A stretch of 16,194 nt of DNA. Origin: Halanaerobiaceae bacterium (GTDB taxonomy: Bacteria > Bacillota > Halanaerobiia > Halanaerobiales > Halarsenatibacteraceae). Positions 1 through 7,235 of the stretch are shown here, one piece after another (the first letter of the stretch is position 1; the number at the start of each line of letters is the position of its first letter). The notes under the pieces were generated by a model that did no database searches, was not told where the DNA came from, and saw only the letters and a program-made list of their open reading frames with translations. The position numbers and the translations under genes are program-made. The stretch spans positions 1 through 16,194 of the forward strand of contig PWHA01000190.1 of the NCBI GenBank assembly GCA_003554685.1. Reading direction: 5' to 3'.

Positions 1-779
1 AGTTGAAGGTGGCCAGCTGGTTGATCCCCATCTTTTATGCTATTTTTGATAATTCCCCGATTTTTGAAGGGCGCCGGGAGGATAAATGGGTCCTGCGCTT
101 TCGAATCTGGGATCAGTGTGACCATGATCGCTGCGGAATTTTACCAGGGATATTTGATAGAGATTTTTACAGTTACCGGGATTATGCCGGCTATATTATC
201 GATTTGCCTGCTATTTATAACCCCGAAAAAAAGAAGGAATACCTGGGGGAAATAAGCTTTGCTAAACTTTATCAGAGGCTGGGCAGAACCGAACTGCAGC
301 CGGAAGATTTTGAACATATGCTATCCTTTGCCTTTAATGATGTCAGGGCCAAGGAATATCTCGAGATCAGAATGGCTGACTCTCTGCCCTATCCGCTGTT
401 TTTTGGCTATCTGGCTCTGATCAAGGGGATTTTTTATCAGGAGGAAAATCTCAATTATTATTATGATAAAATCAAGGATATTAACAGGGATTCAATCCTT
501 CAGACCTTCGACAAAATTTCTGAGAGGGGAATTGAAACCTGCTATCTGGAAGACAAAACCCTGAAAGAATGGGGAGAGGATTTAATTTTTAGAGCCAGGA
601 AGGGCCTGGATAAGGATGAGAATTTGATGCAGCTTACCAATCTGGAAAACTATCTGGCCAGGACAATGCCGCCGAGAAAGAGGTTTTCCGGAAAGGAAAT
701 CTCCTTTGACAGTTTAAAATATGCCGACCTGGAGACCGGACTGGGATGTGAGCTAGCTGATGAAATTAAGCTATCCTGA
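1..779 (+). CDS. Glutamate-cysteine ligase, GCS2 family (C-terminal part; 5' end outside window)
   Basis: The visible 258 residues match the C-terminal part of the plant/proteobacterial-type glutamate-cysteine ligase (GCS2) family, which joins glutamate to cysteine through the gamma-carboxyl using ATP. Landmarks are FDNSPIFEG (about residues 15-23), RFRIWDQCDHDRCG (32-45) and VRAKEYLEIRMADS (114-127); the family has NSP.F.G, R..IW...D..R.G and an R.Y.E.R..D motif in the same order. Family members are usually 400-450 residues, so the N-terminal third or more lies left of the window. The TTG at position 3 is probably not the true start. The stop overlaps the next gene's start by 20 nt, implying translational coupling with the ATP-grasp ligase. 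Related GCS2 proteins include YbdK-type carboxylate-amine ligases and EgtA, so the acceptor amino acid is inferred, not proven. Confidence 0.75.
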   Translation, partial: LKVASWLIPIFYAIFDNSPIFEGRREDKWVLRFRIWDQCDHDRCGILPGIFDRDFYSYRDYAGYIIDLPAIYNPEKKKEYLGEISFAKLYQRLGRTELQPEDFEHMLSFAFNDVRAKEYLEIRMADSLPYPLFFGYLALIKGIFYQEENLNYYYDKIKDINRDSILQTFDKISERGIETCYLEDKTLKEWGEDLIFRARKGLDKDENLMQLTNLENYLARTMPPRKRFSGKEISFDSLKYADLETGLGCELADEIKLS

Positions 780-2175
780 GGGCACCAGATATCTGCAGGA
801 GAAGTATAAGGAGATTATTTCCGGTCAGAAGGAAGCTTTTGCTGCTGAGTACCGGGAGGAGCTCTGGGCTATGCTGGAGGAAAGCAGCGCTAAATATAAA
901 GGTGAGCCGGTTCCTTTTTTATACAATCCCTTTATAATAAGTCTGGAGGACTGGCATTATCTCAAAGATTTGATGTCCAAATTTAATCAAATATTAGATA
1001 AGGTGATACAGCAGTATCTCAACAGTAAAAAATTTCGCAGCCTCTTTCCCTTTGGACCCAGCATGGAGAAACATATTCTGGTCGATCCCGGTTATGAGAG
1101 CTCCTATCCTATTGCCCGTTTTGATTTATTCTGGCAGGATGGCGAGAACCTAAAGTTTTGTGAGATCAATACCGATGGAACTTCAGCTATGAATGAAGTC
1201 CGGGTTATTCAGGAAATTGTCCGGCAGGGAGAGGCTGTCAGAGAGCTGCAGTTCCGGGAAAATATTACCCTGGCCGGATTTGAGCTGTTTAACAGTTGGA
1301 TAGATATTATGCTGGGTATCTACCGGGAATTTTCCGGGCAGCAGAATAAGAAGCCTGTAACCGCTATCATGGATTTTGAGGGAGAGGGTGTTATCAGTGA
1401 GTTTTATGAATATCAGGGATATATGGAAAAAAAGGGCTGGGAGGTTTATATAGTTGACCCCCGGGAATTTGAATACCGGAATGATAAATTGTACTATAAA
1501 GACAGGGGAATTGATCTCATTTACCGCCGGGCAACCACCCAGCGGTTATTTGCCGATCAGGAGGAAATAGAGGATCTGCTTCAGGCCTACCGGGAGGGAG
1601 CTGTCTGCCTCTGCGGTAGTTTTCGTTCCCAGATTATCCATAATAAGGCCCTGTTTAAGATTCTGACCGAACCTGATAAACTGGACTTCCTCACGAACGG
1701 CGAAATAGAATTTTTACAGCAGCATATTCCCGAAACTGACTTTATCCGCCCGGATGAAAAGACACTGAGAGAAATTGCTGAAAGGCAGCAGGAGCTGATT
1801 GTCAAGCCCTGTGATCTCAATGCCTGCAAAGGGGTGCAGACCGGCCAGGATTTATCTCAGGAGGAATGGCAGAGCTGTCTCAAGGAAATTGTCGGGGCCA
1901 GCAGGGTAAATTATCTCTTTCAGAAGTACTGTCTTCCCCCCGAGCTGGAAATGTTTCTGGTTACCGGGGAAGAGCCGGCTGGTTTTAAGGAGTTTGACTA
2001 TATTATTGGACTTTTTCTCTATGATCAGAACCTTCAGGGAATCTATAATAGAGCAGGCAGGAAAAGTATAATCGGAGCGGTAGCTGAGTGTTTTACCACT
2101 CCGGTTTATTTGACGGCTTCCCGAGCAGAAACAGAAAAACTGAAAAGGCATTCAGAGGTGATAATTTATGAGTGA
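760..2175 (+). CDS. Glutathionylspermidine-synthase-like circularly permuted ATP-grasp ligase
   Basis: This 471-residue soluble protein resembles the glutathionylspermidine synthase/circularly permuted ATP-grasp group, which makes amide bonds through an acyl-phosphate. Recognisable blocks are FCEINTDGTSAMNE (133-146, the acidic metal/ATP motif), IDLIYRRATTQRL (251-263), NKALFKILTEPD (295-306), ELIVKPCDLNACKGV (345-359, the phosphate-binding lysine strand) and YNRAGRKSIIG (429-439). No N-terminal CHAP amidase domain is present, unlike the bifunctional E. coli enzyme. The ATG at 760 overlaps the upstream glutamate-cysteine ligase by 20 nt, and its own end overlaps acylphosphatase by 8 nt. The pairing suggests it extends gamma-glutamylcysteine with glycine, an amine or another amino acid. 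The real second substrate cannot be read from sequence. Peptide-tailing ATP-grasps of unknown role are an alternative. Confidence 0.65.
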   Translation: MKLSYPEGTRYLQEKYKEIISGQKEAFAAEYREELWAMLEESSAKYKGEPVPFLYNPFIISLEDWHYLKDLMSKFNQILDKVIQQYLNSKKFRSLFPFGPSMEKHILVDPGYESSYPIARFDLFWQDGENLKFCEINTDGTSAMNEVRVIQEIVRQGEAVRELQFRENITLAGFELFNSWIDIMLGIYREFSGQQNKKPVTAIMDFEGEGVISEFYEYQGYMEKKGWEVYIVDPREFEYRNDKLYYKDRGIDLIYRRATTQRLFADQEEIEDLLQAYREGAVCLCGSFRSQIIHNKALFKILTEPDKLDFLTNGEIEFLQQHIPETDFIRPDEKTLREIAERQQELIVKPCDLNACKGVQTGQDLSQEEWQSCLKEIVGASRVNYLFQKYCLPPELEMFLVTGEEPAGFKEFDYIIGLFLYDQNLQGIYNRAGRKSIIGAVAECFTTPVYLTASRAETEKLKRHSEVIIYE

Positions 2176-2446
2176 GGTCTGCAAGCATATTTTTCTAACA
2201 GGTAGAGTGCAGGGAGTAGGCTTTAGAGCTTTTGTCAGGAGAAATGCCCGCCGGCTTAATCTTCAGGGTTGGGTTAAAAATTTACCCGATGGCCGGGTTG
2301 AAGCTTTGATTTCCGGTCCGGAAGAGGAAGTTGAGGAACTGCTGGAATTAATGAAGGAAGGACCTTCTCTGGCCAGGGTGGCAGATATTTCTGTTTCCAG
2401 CAGTGATGACTGCAATTTTTCCGGCCACTTTGAAATTAAATATTAA
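2168..2446 (+). CDS. acyP: Acylphosphatase
   Basis: This small cytoplasmic enzyme hydrolyses acyl-phosphates such as carbamoyl- or acetyl-phosphate. At 92 residues it has the family's usual length. The phosphate-binding loop TGRVQGVGFR (11-20) supplies catalytic Arg20, and GWVKNLPDG (34-42) supplies catalytic Asn38; both are intact. The ATG at 2168 lies inside the end of the ATP-grasp gene (ATGAGTGA overlap), so it is probably translated by coupling. A link to the acyl-phosphate intermediate of the upstream ligases is tempting but unproven, since acyP appears in many unrelated operons. Confidence 0.93.
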   Translation: MSEVCKHIFLTGRVQGVGFRAFVRRNARRLNLQGWVKNLPDGRVEALISGPEEEVEELLELMKEGPSLARVADISVSSSDDCNFSGHFEIKY

Positions 2447-2460
2447 AGGGGGTTCAAAAG

Positions 2461-3069
2461 GTGAAAGAAGCACTGCTGTGTGTGGATTTGCAGAATGATT
2501 TTTATGAAGATGGTGCTCTCCCGGTGGAAGGAGCCAGTGAGATAAATTTTCAGGTTAATAAACTTTTGAGCTCAGGGGACTTTACTGCCGTGGCGGCCTC
2601 CCAGGACTGGCATCCACCGGAGCATAAAAGCTTTGCCAGCTCTCACGGAGTAAAACCCTTTACTCCCTATGAAGCAGATAGCGAGGGGCTGGGCCCGGTT
2701 CTCTGGCCGGACCACTGCGTGCAAAACAGCGAAGGAGCCGAATTTCATCCAGAAATCAGTACGGAATATTTTGATCTGATTATCAGAAAGGGCCAGCTGC
2801 CTGAGATTGATAGCTATTCGGCCTTTCGGGATAACGACGGCCGGGAGCTGGGGCTGGCCGGCTATTTTAAAGATCTGGAGATTGAAAAAATTCTGGTGGT
2901 GGGCCTGGCTCTTGATGTTTGTGTATTTTTTACCGTCCAGGATGCTCTTAAATATAGTTTTGAGGTGGAGCTGATTCAGTCAGCCACTAAAGGTGTTGAG
3001 GCCCAACCGGGTGATATTGCTGCTGCCCTGGAAAAGATGGAAGATATGGGAGCAGTAATCAGAGAATAA
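2461..3069 (+). CDS. pncA: Nicotinamidase (cysteine hydrolase, isochorismatase fold)
   Basis: The product should deamidate nicotinamide to nicotinate for NAD salvage. The 202-residue chain carries the catalytic triad Asp9 (VDLQNDF), Lys110 (IIRKGQ) and Cys154 (GLALDVCVFFTVQDA). Metal ligands are present in DWH (Asp49, His51) and at His85 in LWPDHCVQ. The pattern fits true nicotinamidases better than generic isochorismatases. The start is GTG at 2461, chosen because AAAGGGGG at 2445-2452 sits 8 nt upstream and the protein begins directly with the first beta strand. It lies 14 nt after acyP and 15 nt before the methyltransferase gene. Pyrazinamidase activity would be expected of this family. 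Confidence 0.9.
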   Translation: MKEALLCVDLQNDFYEDGALPVEGASEINFQVNKLLSSGDFTAVAASQDWHPPEHKSFASSHGVKPFTPYEADSEGLGPVLWPDHCVQNSEGAEFHPEISTEYFDLIIRKGQLPEIDSYSAFRDNDGRELGLAGYFKDLEIEKILVVGLALDVCVFFTVQDALKYSFEVELIQSATKGVEAQPGDIAAALEKMEDMGAVIRE

Positions 3070-3084
3070 GAGGGAGAGATTTTT

Positions 3085-4239
3085 TTGCAGGAATATAAGA
3101 TTATGATTACCACAACCTTCGGGGTTGAATCTGTGGTTAAGCATGAATTGAAAAAGCTTAATTATGAGGTTGACAGGGTGGAAAATGGCAGGGTAGAAAT
3201 AACCGGCAGCGCCGGTGATCTGGCCCGGTGCAACCTACGGCTGAGAACAGCAGAGAGGGTTTATCTTAAACTGGGTGAATTTAGTGCCAGAGATTTTGAT
3301 GAACTTTACGAAAATATCAGAACTTTGCCCTGGGCTGATATTATACCCTACCGGGGAGAGTTTCCGGTTCGGGGAAAATCCAGCCGCTCGGAACTGCACA
3401 GCGTGCCGGCCTGTCAGTCAATCATAAAAAAAGCTGTGGTAGACAGCCTCCAGCAAAAACACGGTCAGGGACGTTTGCCTGAAGATGGCAGTCTCTATCC
3501 AGTTTTTTTTTCAATTCTAGATGACAGGGTGATAGTTGCCCTGGACAGTAGCGGTGCCGGTCTGCACAAGCGGGGTTACCGTCAGGAGGGGGGAGAGGCT
3601 CCGCTCCAGGAAACCACTGCTGCTGCTATGGTGCTGTTAAGCCGCTGGGACAGGGGTAGAGTTCTGCTGGATCCCTTCTGCGGCTCGGGCACAATCCTGA
3701 TTGAAGCGGCCCTTTTGGCCAGAAAACAGGCTCCGGGCCTGAAAAGATCCTTTGCCGGGGAAAACTGGTTCTTTCTTTCTCCTAAAACCTGGCGGCAGGC
3801 TCGAGAGAGTGCCCGGCAGGCCAGCTGGCTGGAGGCTGAGCCCCGCCTGATTGCCGGTTATGACATTGACGGAGAAGTGCTGAAATCTGCCCGGGAAAAT
3901 GCCGGCCGGGCCGGGGTGGATGATATTATTCATTTTCAAAAACGGCCCTTTCGAGAGTTTTCCGCCAGCAGAAAATATGGCTATGTAATAACCAATCCGC
4001 CCTATGGTGAGCGGCTTAAATCTCAGAATGTGAGGGAATTGTACCGGGAAATGGGAGAAAAACTGCGGGAACTGGATACCTGGTCATATTATATCTTAAC
4101 TGCTGATAAAGAATTTGAAAAATATTTTGGCAAAAAAGCCAGCAAAAGAAGAAAACTTTATAATGGAGGAATTGAATGTCAGTTCTATCAGTATTACGGC
4201 CCCTGGCCGCCGTCAGGAGATGATGGCAGCAATGAATAA
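3085..4239 (+). CDS. THUMP-domain class I SAM-dependent rRNA methyltransferase (RlmL/YpsC family)
   Basis: This 384-residue protein matches the length and layout of the YpsC/RlmL N-terminal module, which makes N2-methylguanosine in 23S rRNA in E. coli. An N-terminal ferredoxin-like plus THUMP region spans about 1-150. A Rossmann methyltransferase follows, with the SAM-binding motif DPFCGSGTILIEAA at 196-209, an acidic motif near GYDID (258-262) and the catalytic NPPYGER at 304-310. The start is TTG at 3085, preceded by a purine-rich site AGAGGGAGAGA (about 3069-3079). Its 3' end overlaps the transporter gene by 8 nt if that gene starts at 4232. The exact rRNA position modified cannot be told from sequence. 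Confidence 0.88.
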   Translation: MQEYKIMITTTFGVESVVKHELKKLNYEVDRVENGRVEITGSAGDLARCNLRLRTAERVYLKLGEFSARDFDELYENIRTLPWADIIPYRGEFPVRGKSSRSELHSVPACQSIIKKAVVDSLQQKHGQGRLPEDGSLYPVFFSILDDRVIVALDSSGAGLHKRGYRQEGGEAPLQETTAAAMVLLSRWDRGRVLLDPFCGSGTILIEAALLARKQAPGLKRSFAGENWFFLSPKTWRQARESARQASWLEAEPRLIAGYDIDGEVLKSARENAGRAGVDDIIHFQKRPFREFSASRKYGYVITNPPYGERLKSQNVRELYREMGEKLRELDTWSYYILTADKEFEKYFGKKASKRRKLYNGGIECQFYQYYGPWPPSGDDGSNE

Positions 4240-5191
4240 AGAGATAGATTTTTCCAGATACCTGCCTTACCTGGCGGGGATTACCTTCAGTGTTGTTTTT
4301 GGCTTCTCTTTTTTGTTTTCCAAGGAAGCTCTGGAATTCCTGGATCCCTTCCAGCTTTTAGGCTTTCGCTTTCTGCTAGCAGCCATTTTTATGACCCTGT
4401 TGAAATTTATCGGATTGATAAAGACCAACATCATCGGCAAACCTCTGCTGCCGCTGCTGCTGGTATCTTTGTTTCAGCCCGGAATTTATTTTCCCTTTGA
4501 AGTGCTGGGAATTCAGCTGACCACCTCCTCTCAGGCCGGACTGATGATATCTTTAATACCTGTCAGTGTGGCGGTGCTGGCCGCTATTTTTCTGAAAGAA
4601 AAGCCTGGCAGGATCCAGCTGGTCTTTATTATTCTCTCCGTTATTGGAGTGGGGATAGTGGTTTCCTTCCAGGGGGAGCTGGCCGCTGCTGAATCCCATT
4701 ATCTGGGAATTGTTTTCCTGCTGGGGGCAGTGCTGGCTGCCGGATTTTACAACATAGTTTCCCGCTATATTTCGGTAAGCTTTACCCCGGTGGAGATTAC
4801 CTTTGCCATGTGCTATTTTGGGGCACTGCAGTTTAATATAATTGGTTATATAAGCCATGAAGGGCCGATGGGGGAATACCTGGGTGTTATTTTTAATCCT
4901 GAAACGCTGATGGCAGTAGTGTATCTGGGAATTCTCTCTTCGGTACTGGCTTTCTTCATGATGAATTACTCTCTTTCGAAATTGCCGGCTTCCCAGGCAG
5001 CAATTTTTGCCAATTTAACCACGGTGGTGGCCATTGCTGCCGGGGTATTGATCAGGAATGAGCCTTTTTATCCTTTACAGGGTCTGGGAGCAGTCCTGAT
5101 TATTCTTGGTGTCTGGGGTACCAATTATTTTGGTATAAAGGAGAGGACCGGAAGCAGAATTCCAGAAAAAGCCAGAGAAAGCGAGGTATAA
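4232..5191 (+). CDS. EamA/DMT-superfamily transporter
   Basis: The 319-residue protein is almost entirely hydrophobic, with about ten membrane helices arranged as two EamA repeats. The first runs from about residue 10 to 145 and the second from about 155 to 300. Each ends in a characteristic late-helix pattern (LIPVSVAVLAAIFLKEKP; LTTVVAIAAGVLIRNEP). Members export amino acids or metabolites, or import nucleotide sugars; the substrate is unknown here. The frame stays open upstream to 4115, but that would overlap the methyltransferase by 125 nt. ATG 4232 is preferred because AGGAGA lies at 4215-4220; ATG 4220, 4223 or 4163 are alternatives. It abuts dapB with almost no spacer, so export of a lysine-pathway amino acid is a reasonable guess. 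Confidence 0.82.
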   Translation: MNKEIDFSRYLPYLAGITFSVVFGFSFLFSKEALEFLDPFQLLGFRFLLAAIFMTLLKFIGLIKTNIIGKPLLPLLLVSLFQPGIYFPFEVLGIQLTTSSQAGLMISLIPVSVAVLAAIFLKEKPGRIQLVFIILSVIGVGIVVSFQGELAAAESHYLGIVFLLGAVLAAGFYNIVSRYISVSFTPVEITFAMCYFGALQFNIIGYISHEGPMGEYLGVIFNPETLMAVVYLGILSSVLAFFMMNYSLSKLPASQAAIFANLTTVVAIAAGVLIRNEPFYPLQGLGAVLIILGVWGTNYFGIKERTGSRIPEKARESEV

Positions 5192-5194
5192 TTG

Positions 5195-5986
5195 ATGGAA
5201 AAAGTCATGATTAGAGGAATTACCGGCAGAATGGGCCGGGAAACTGCCAGAACCGTGCTTGAAATGGAAGGTTTTCAGCTGATTGCAGGCCTCTCCAGGC
5301 GCAAAAGAAAGAAAACCCTGGCTGAAATACTGCAGGATCCTGAAACCCCTGAACTTGAGATTGGGGTTAAACTGGAGAGCGAAATAGAGTTCAGAAAGCC
5401 TGATATTATGATAGATTTTACCGGGCCCGAGGGTCTATTGCCGGCCCTGGAAAAGGCTTTAAAGCACAAAATTGATCTGATTGTCGGCAGCACAGGTTTA
5501 ACTCCGGAGGAAAAGTCCCAGCTGGAAGAGTTGAGCCGGGAGACTGGCCGGAATGTTTTTCTGATTCCCAATTTTGCCCTGGGAGCAGTACTGCTGATGA
5601 AATTTGCCCGGGAGGCCAGCCGATTTTTCCCCCGGGCTGAAATTATCGAGAGCCACAGCGAGGAGAAGGCTGATGCCCCCTCCGGAACCTCGCTGGCAAC
5701 CGCAGAAGGAATGGAGGGAGCCAGACCCAATCCCGGAGAAGACGAGATCAGCTTCTCTCTGCCGGGAGTGCGGGGTGGAAGCAAAGAAGGGGTTAATATT
5801 CATTCCATCAGGCTGCCCGGGATTGTAGCCCGTCAGGAGGTTGTCTTTGGGGGAGAAGGGCAGACCCTGACCCTGACTCACAATTCACTTTCCCGGAAAT
5901 CCTTTATGCCGGGTGTTAAGCTGGCCCTAAAAAAAATAAGGAAAAAAAGAGGTTTTGTCTATGGCCTGGAAGAATTACTGGAGTAA
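5195..5986 (+). CDS. dapB: 4-hydroxy-tetrahydrodipicolinate reductase
   Basis: DapB reduces hydroxy-tetrahydrodipicolinate with NAD(P)H, the second dedicated step of the DAP/lysine route. The 263-residue protein has the nucleotide-binding loop GITGRMG (8-14), DFTGPEG (74-80), GSTGL (98-102), PNFALGAVLLMKF (125-137) and the substrate loop ESHSEEKADAPSGT (152-165). The catalytic His (154) and Lys (158) are kept, but the usual second His of the HH pair is Ser155. ATG 5195 is chosen, with GCGAGG at 5181-5186; TTG 5192 would also work. The gene follows the transporter directly and is separated from asd-dapG-dapA by a 238-bp spacer, so it may be transcribed with the upstream genes. Confidence 0.93.
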   Translation: MEKVMIRGITGRMGRETARTVLEMEGFQLIAGLSRRKRKKTLAEILQDPETPELEIGVKLESEIEFRKPDIMIDFTGPEGLLPALEKALKHKIDLIVGSTGLTPEEKSQLEELSRETGRNVFLIPNFALGAVLLMKFAREASRFFPRAEIIESHSEEKADAPSGTSLATAEGMEGARPNPGEDEISFSLPGVRGGSKEGVNIHSIRLPGIVARQEVVFGGEGQTLTLTHNSLSRKSFMPGVKLALKKIRKKRGFVYGLEELLE

Positions 5987-6048
5987 GGAACAACAACCGA
6001 TCCTTAAATTATTTGATATCTGAATAAATGGTTGCTGGAGGTTAAAAA

Positions 6049-6104
6049 TTAGTTTTTTTAATTACAACAGCCTATGTTAGATTTTTTAATTACAACAGCC
6101 TATG
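6049..6104 (+). repeat. Tandem 28-bp direct repeat upstream of asd
   Basis: Two head-to-tail 28-bp units occupy 6049-6076 and 6077-6104 and differ at one base only (T at 6053, A at 6081). Each starts TTAG, runs through a T-rich tract and ends in ATTACAACAGCCTATG. They lie in the dapB-asd spacer (5987-6224), which otherwise shows only a weak hairpin (arms TAAGGA 5984-5989 and TCCTTA 6001-6006) and no clear promoter or riboswitch. They could be paired regulator sites or a slippage duplication. Confidence 0.9.
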
Positions 6105-6224
6105 AAGGTGAAGTATTTAGTTGCGGGACAAAACAGCAATAAGACATATTTGTAAAATAAGCAGGCAAAGAACCAGTAAACAGATTAAATGATTTCAGGA
6201 AGTTATGATATGAGGTGAAGGATT

Positions 6225-7235
6225 ATGGGAATTAATGCATCTGTCCTGGGAGCAACCGGACTTGTAGGAAGAGAAATTATCAGACTGCTGGAAGAAAGGG
6301 ACTTTCCTGTTGATAATTTATCTGCCTATGCCAGCGCCAGATCCCGGGGAGAAAGGATAGCATTTAAAAACAATCAAATTACAGTTGAAGAACTGGATAC
6401 TAACAGAATTGCTGACTGCGAGATCTATCTTTCCAGTCTGCCGGGCAGCGTCAGCCAGGAAATACTTCCGGAAATAGTCGGAGAGGACCGGGTTATCATA
6501 GATAACAGCAGCGCCTTTAGAATGGATGAGGAGGTCCCCCTGATTGTACCTGAAATTAATGGAGATCTGCTGGAGGATTATCGGGGTATTGTAGCCAACC
6601 CCAACTGCTCAACCATTCAGATGGTAGTGGTACTCCACCCTCTGGCAGAGAAGTTCGGACTGAAAAGAGTGACCGTTACCACCATGCAGTCAGTCTCGGG
6701 CAGCGGCCAGCGGGCCCTGGAAGCTCTGCTGGAGGAGAGCCGGGAATATCTGGATGAAGGCCGAAGGTCAGCCAGATACTATGCTCACCCGATTGCCTTT
6801 AATCTGCTGCCGGCGATCGATTATTTTCACGATAATAATTACAGCAATGAAGAGATGAAAATGGTGAGAGAAACCAGGAAAATTTTAACCAGGCCAAAAC
6901 TTGAGGTCAATGCAACCTGCGTAAGAGTGCCGGTGAGGTTTGGCCATGCTGAATCCTGCCAGGTTGAGCTGGGTCGGGAATTTCAGCTGCAGGCTGTCAG
7001 AGAAACCCTGGAAGACATACCGGGAATAGCGGTGCTGGATGACCCCCGTAAGGATGTCTACCCCCTGGCAATTGAAACCGAAAAGGATGACAGAACCCTG
7101 GTAGGCCGTCTGAGGAAGGATCTGGATAGAAGTCGGGTATTAAATTTTTACTGCGCTGCTAATAATATTCGCAAAGGGGCAGCCCTGAATGCAGTTCAGA
7201 TTGCGGAAAGATATCTGCAGGTGAGCAGAAAATGA
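6225..7235 (+). CDS. asd: Aspartate-semialdehyde dehydrogenase
   Basis: Asd reduces aspartyl phosphate to aspartate semialdehyde with NADPH, at the branch between lysine/DAP and threonine/methionine synthesis. The 336-residue protein has the NADP loop GATGLVG (9-15), the catalytic cysteine in NPNCSTIQ (Cys128), the SVSGSGQRALE loop (157-167), and the substrate Arg and general-base His in RVPVRFGHAES (Arg234, His241). ATG 6225 is preceded by AGGTGAAGG at about 6213-6221. Its last four bases overlap the aspartokinase start (ATGA), which indicates coupled translation. Asd-dapG-dapA is the same order as in Bacillus subtilis, although dipicolinate synthase genes are not seen upstream here. Confidence 0.95.
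   Translation: MGINASVLGATGLVGREIIRLLEERDFPVDNLSAYASARSRGERIAFKNNQITVEELDTNRIADCEIYLSSLPGSVSQEILPEIVGEDRVIIDNSSAFRMDEEVPLIVPEINGDLLEDYRGIVANPNCSTIQMVVVLHPLAEKFGLKRVTVTTMQSVSGSGQRALEALLEESREYLDEGRRSARYYAHPIAFNLLPAIDYFHDNNYSNEEMKMVRETRKILTRPKLEVNATCVRVPVRFGHAESCQVELGREFQLQAVRETLEDIPGIAVLDDPRKDVYPLAIETEKDDRTLVGRLRKDLDRSRVLNFYCAANNIRKGAALNAVQIAERYLQVSRK

Noticed and set aside
4115..4231. Upstream starts (TTG 4115, ATG 4163) for the EamA transporter
   Set aside because: They overlap the methyltransferase by up to 125 nt, lack a suitable ribosome site, and add residues unlike the family N-terminus.
5275..5881. Long antisense frames over dapB (5275-5784 and 5498-5881)
   Set aside because: They are opposite a clear dapB gene, have low-complexity Ser/Pro-rich translations, and lack ribosome binding sites.
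6102..6155. 17-codon frame starting in the last base triplet of the 28-bp repeat
   Set aside because: No ribosome binding site precedes it, it is AT-rich spacer sequence, and it matches no known leader peptide.
5987..6224. Lysine riboswitch upstream of asd
   Set aside because: The spacer lacks the conserved lysine-riboswitch core I would expect and is partly filled by the 28-bp tandem repeat; no terminator or anti-terminator pair is visible.
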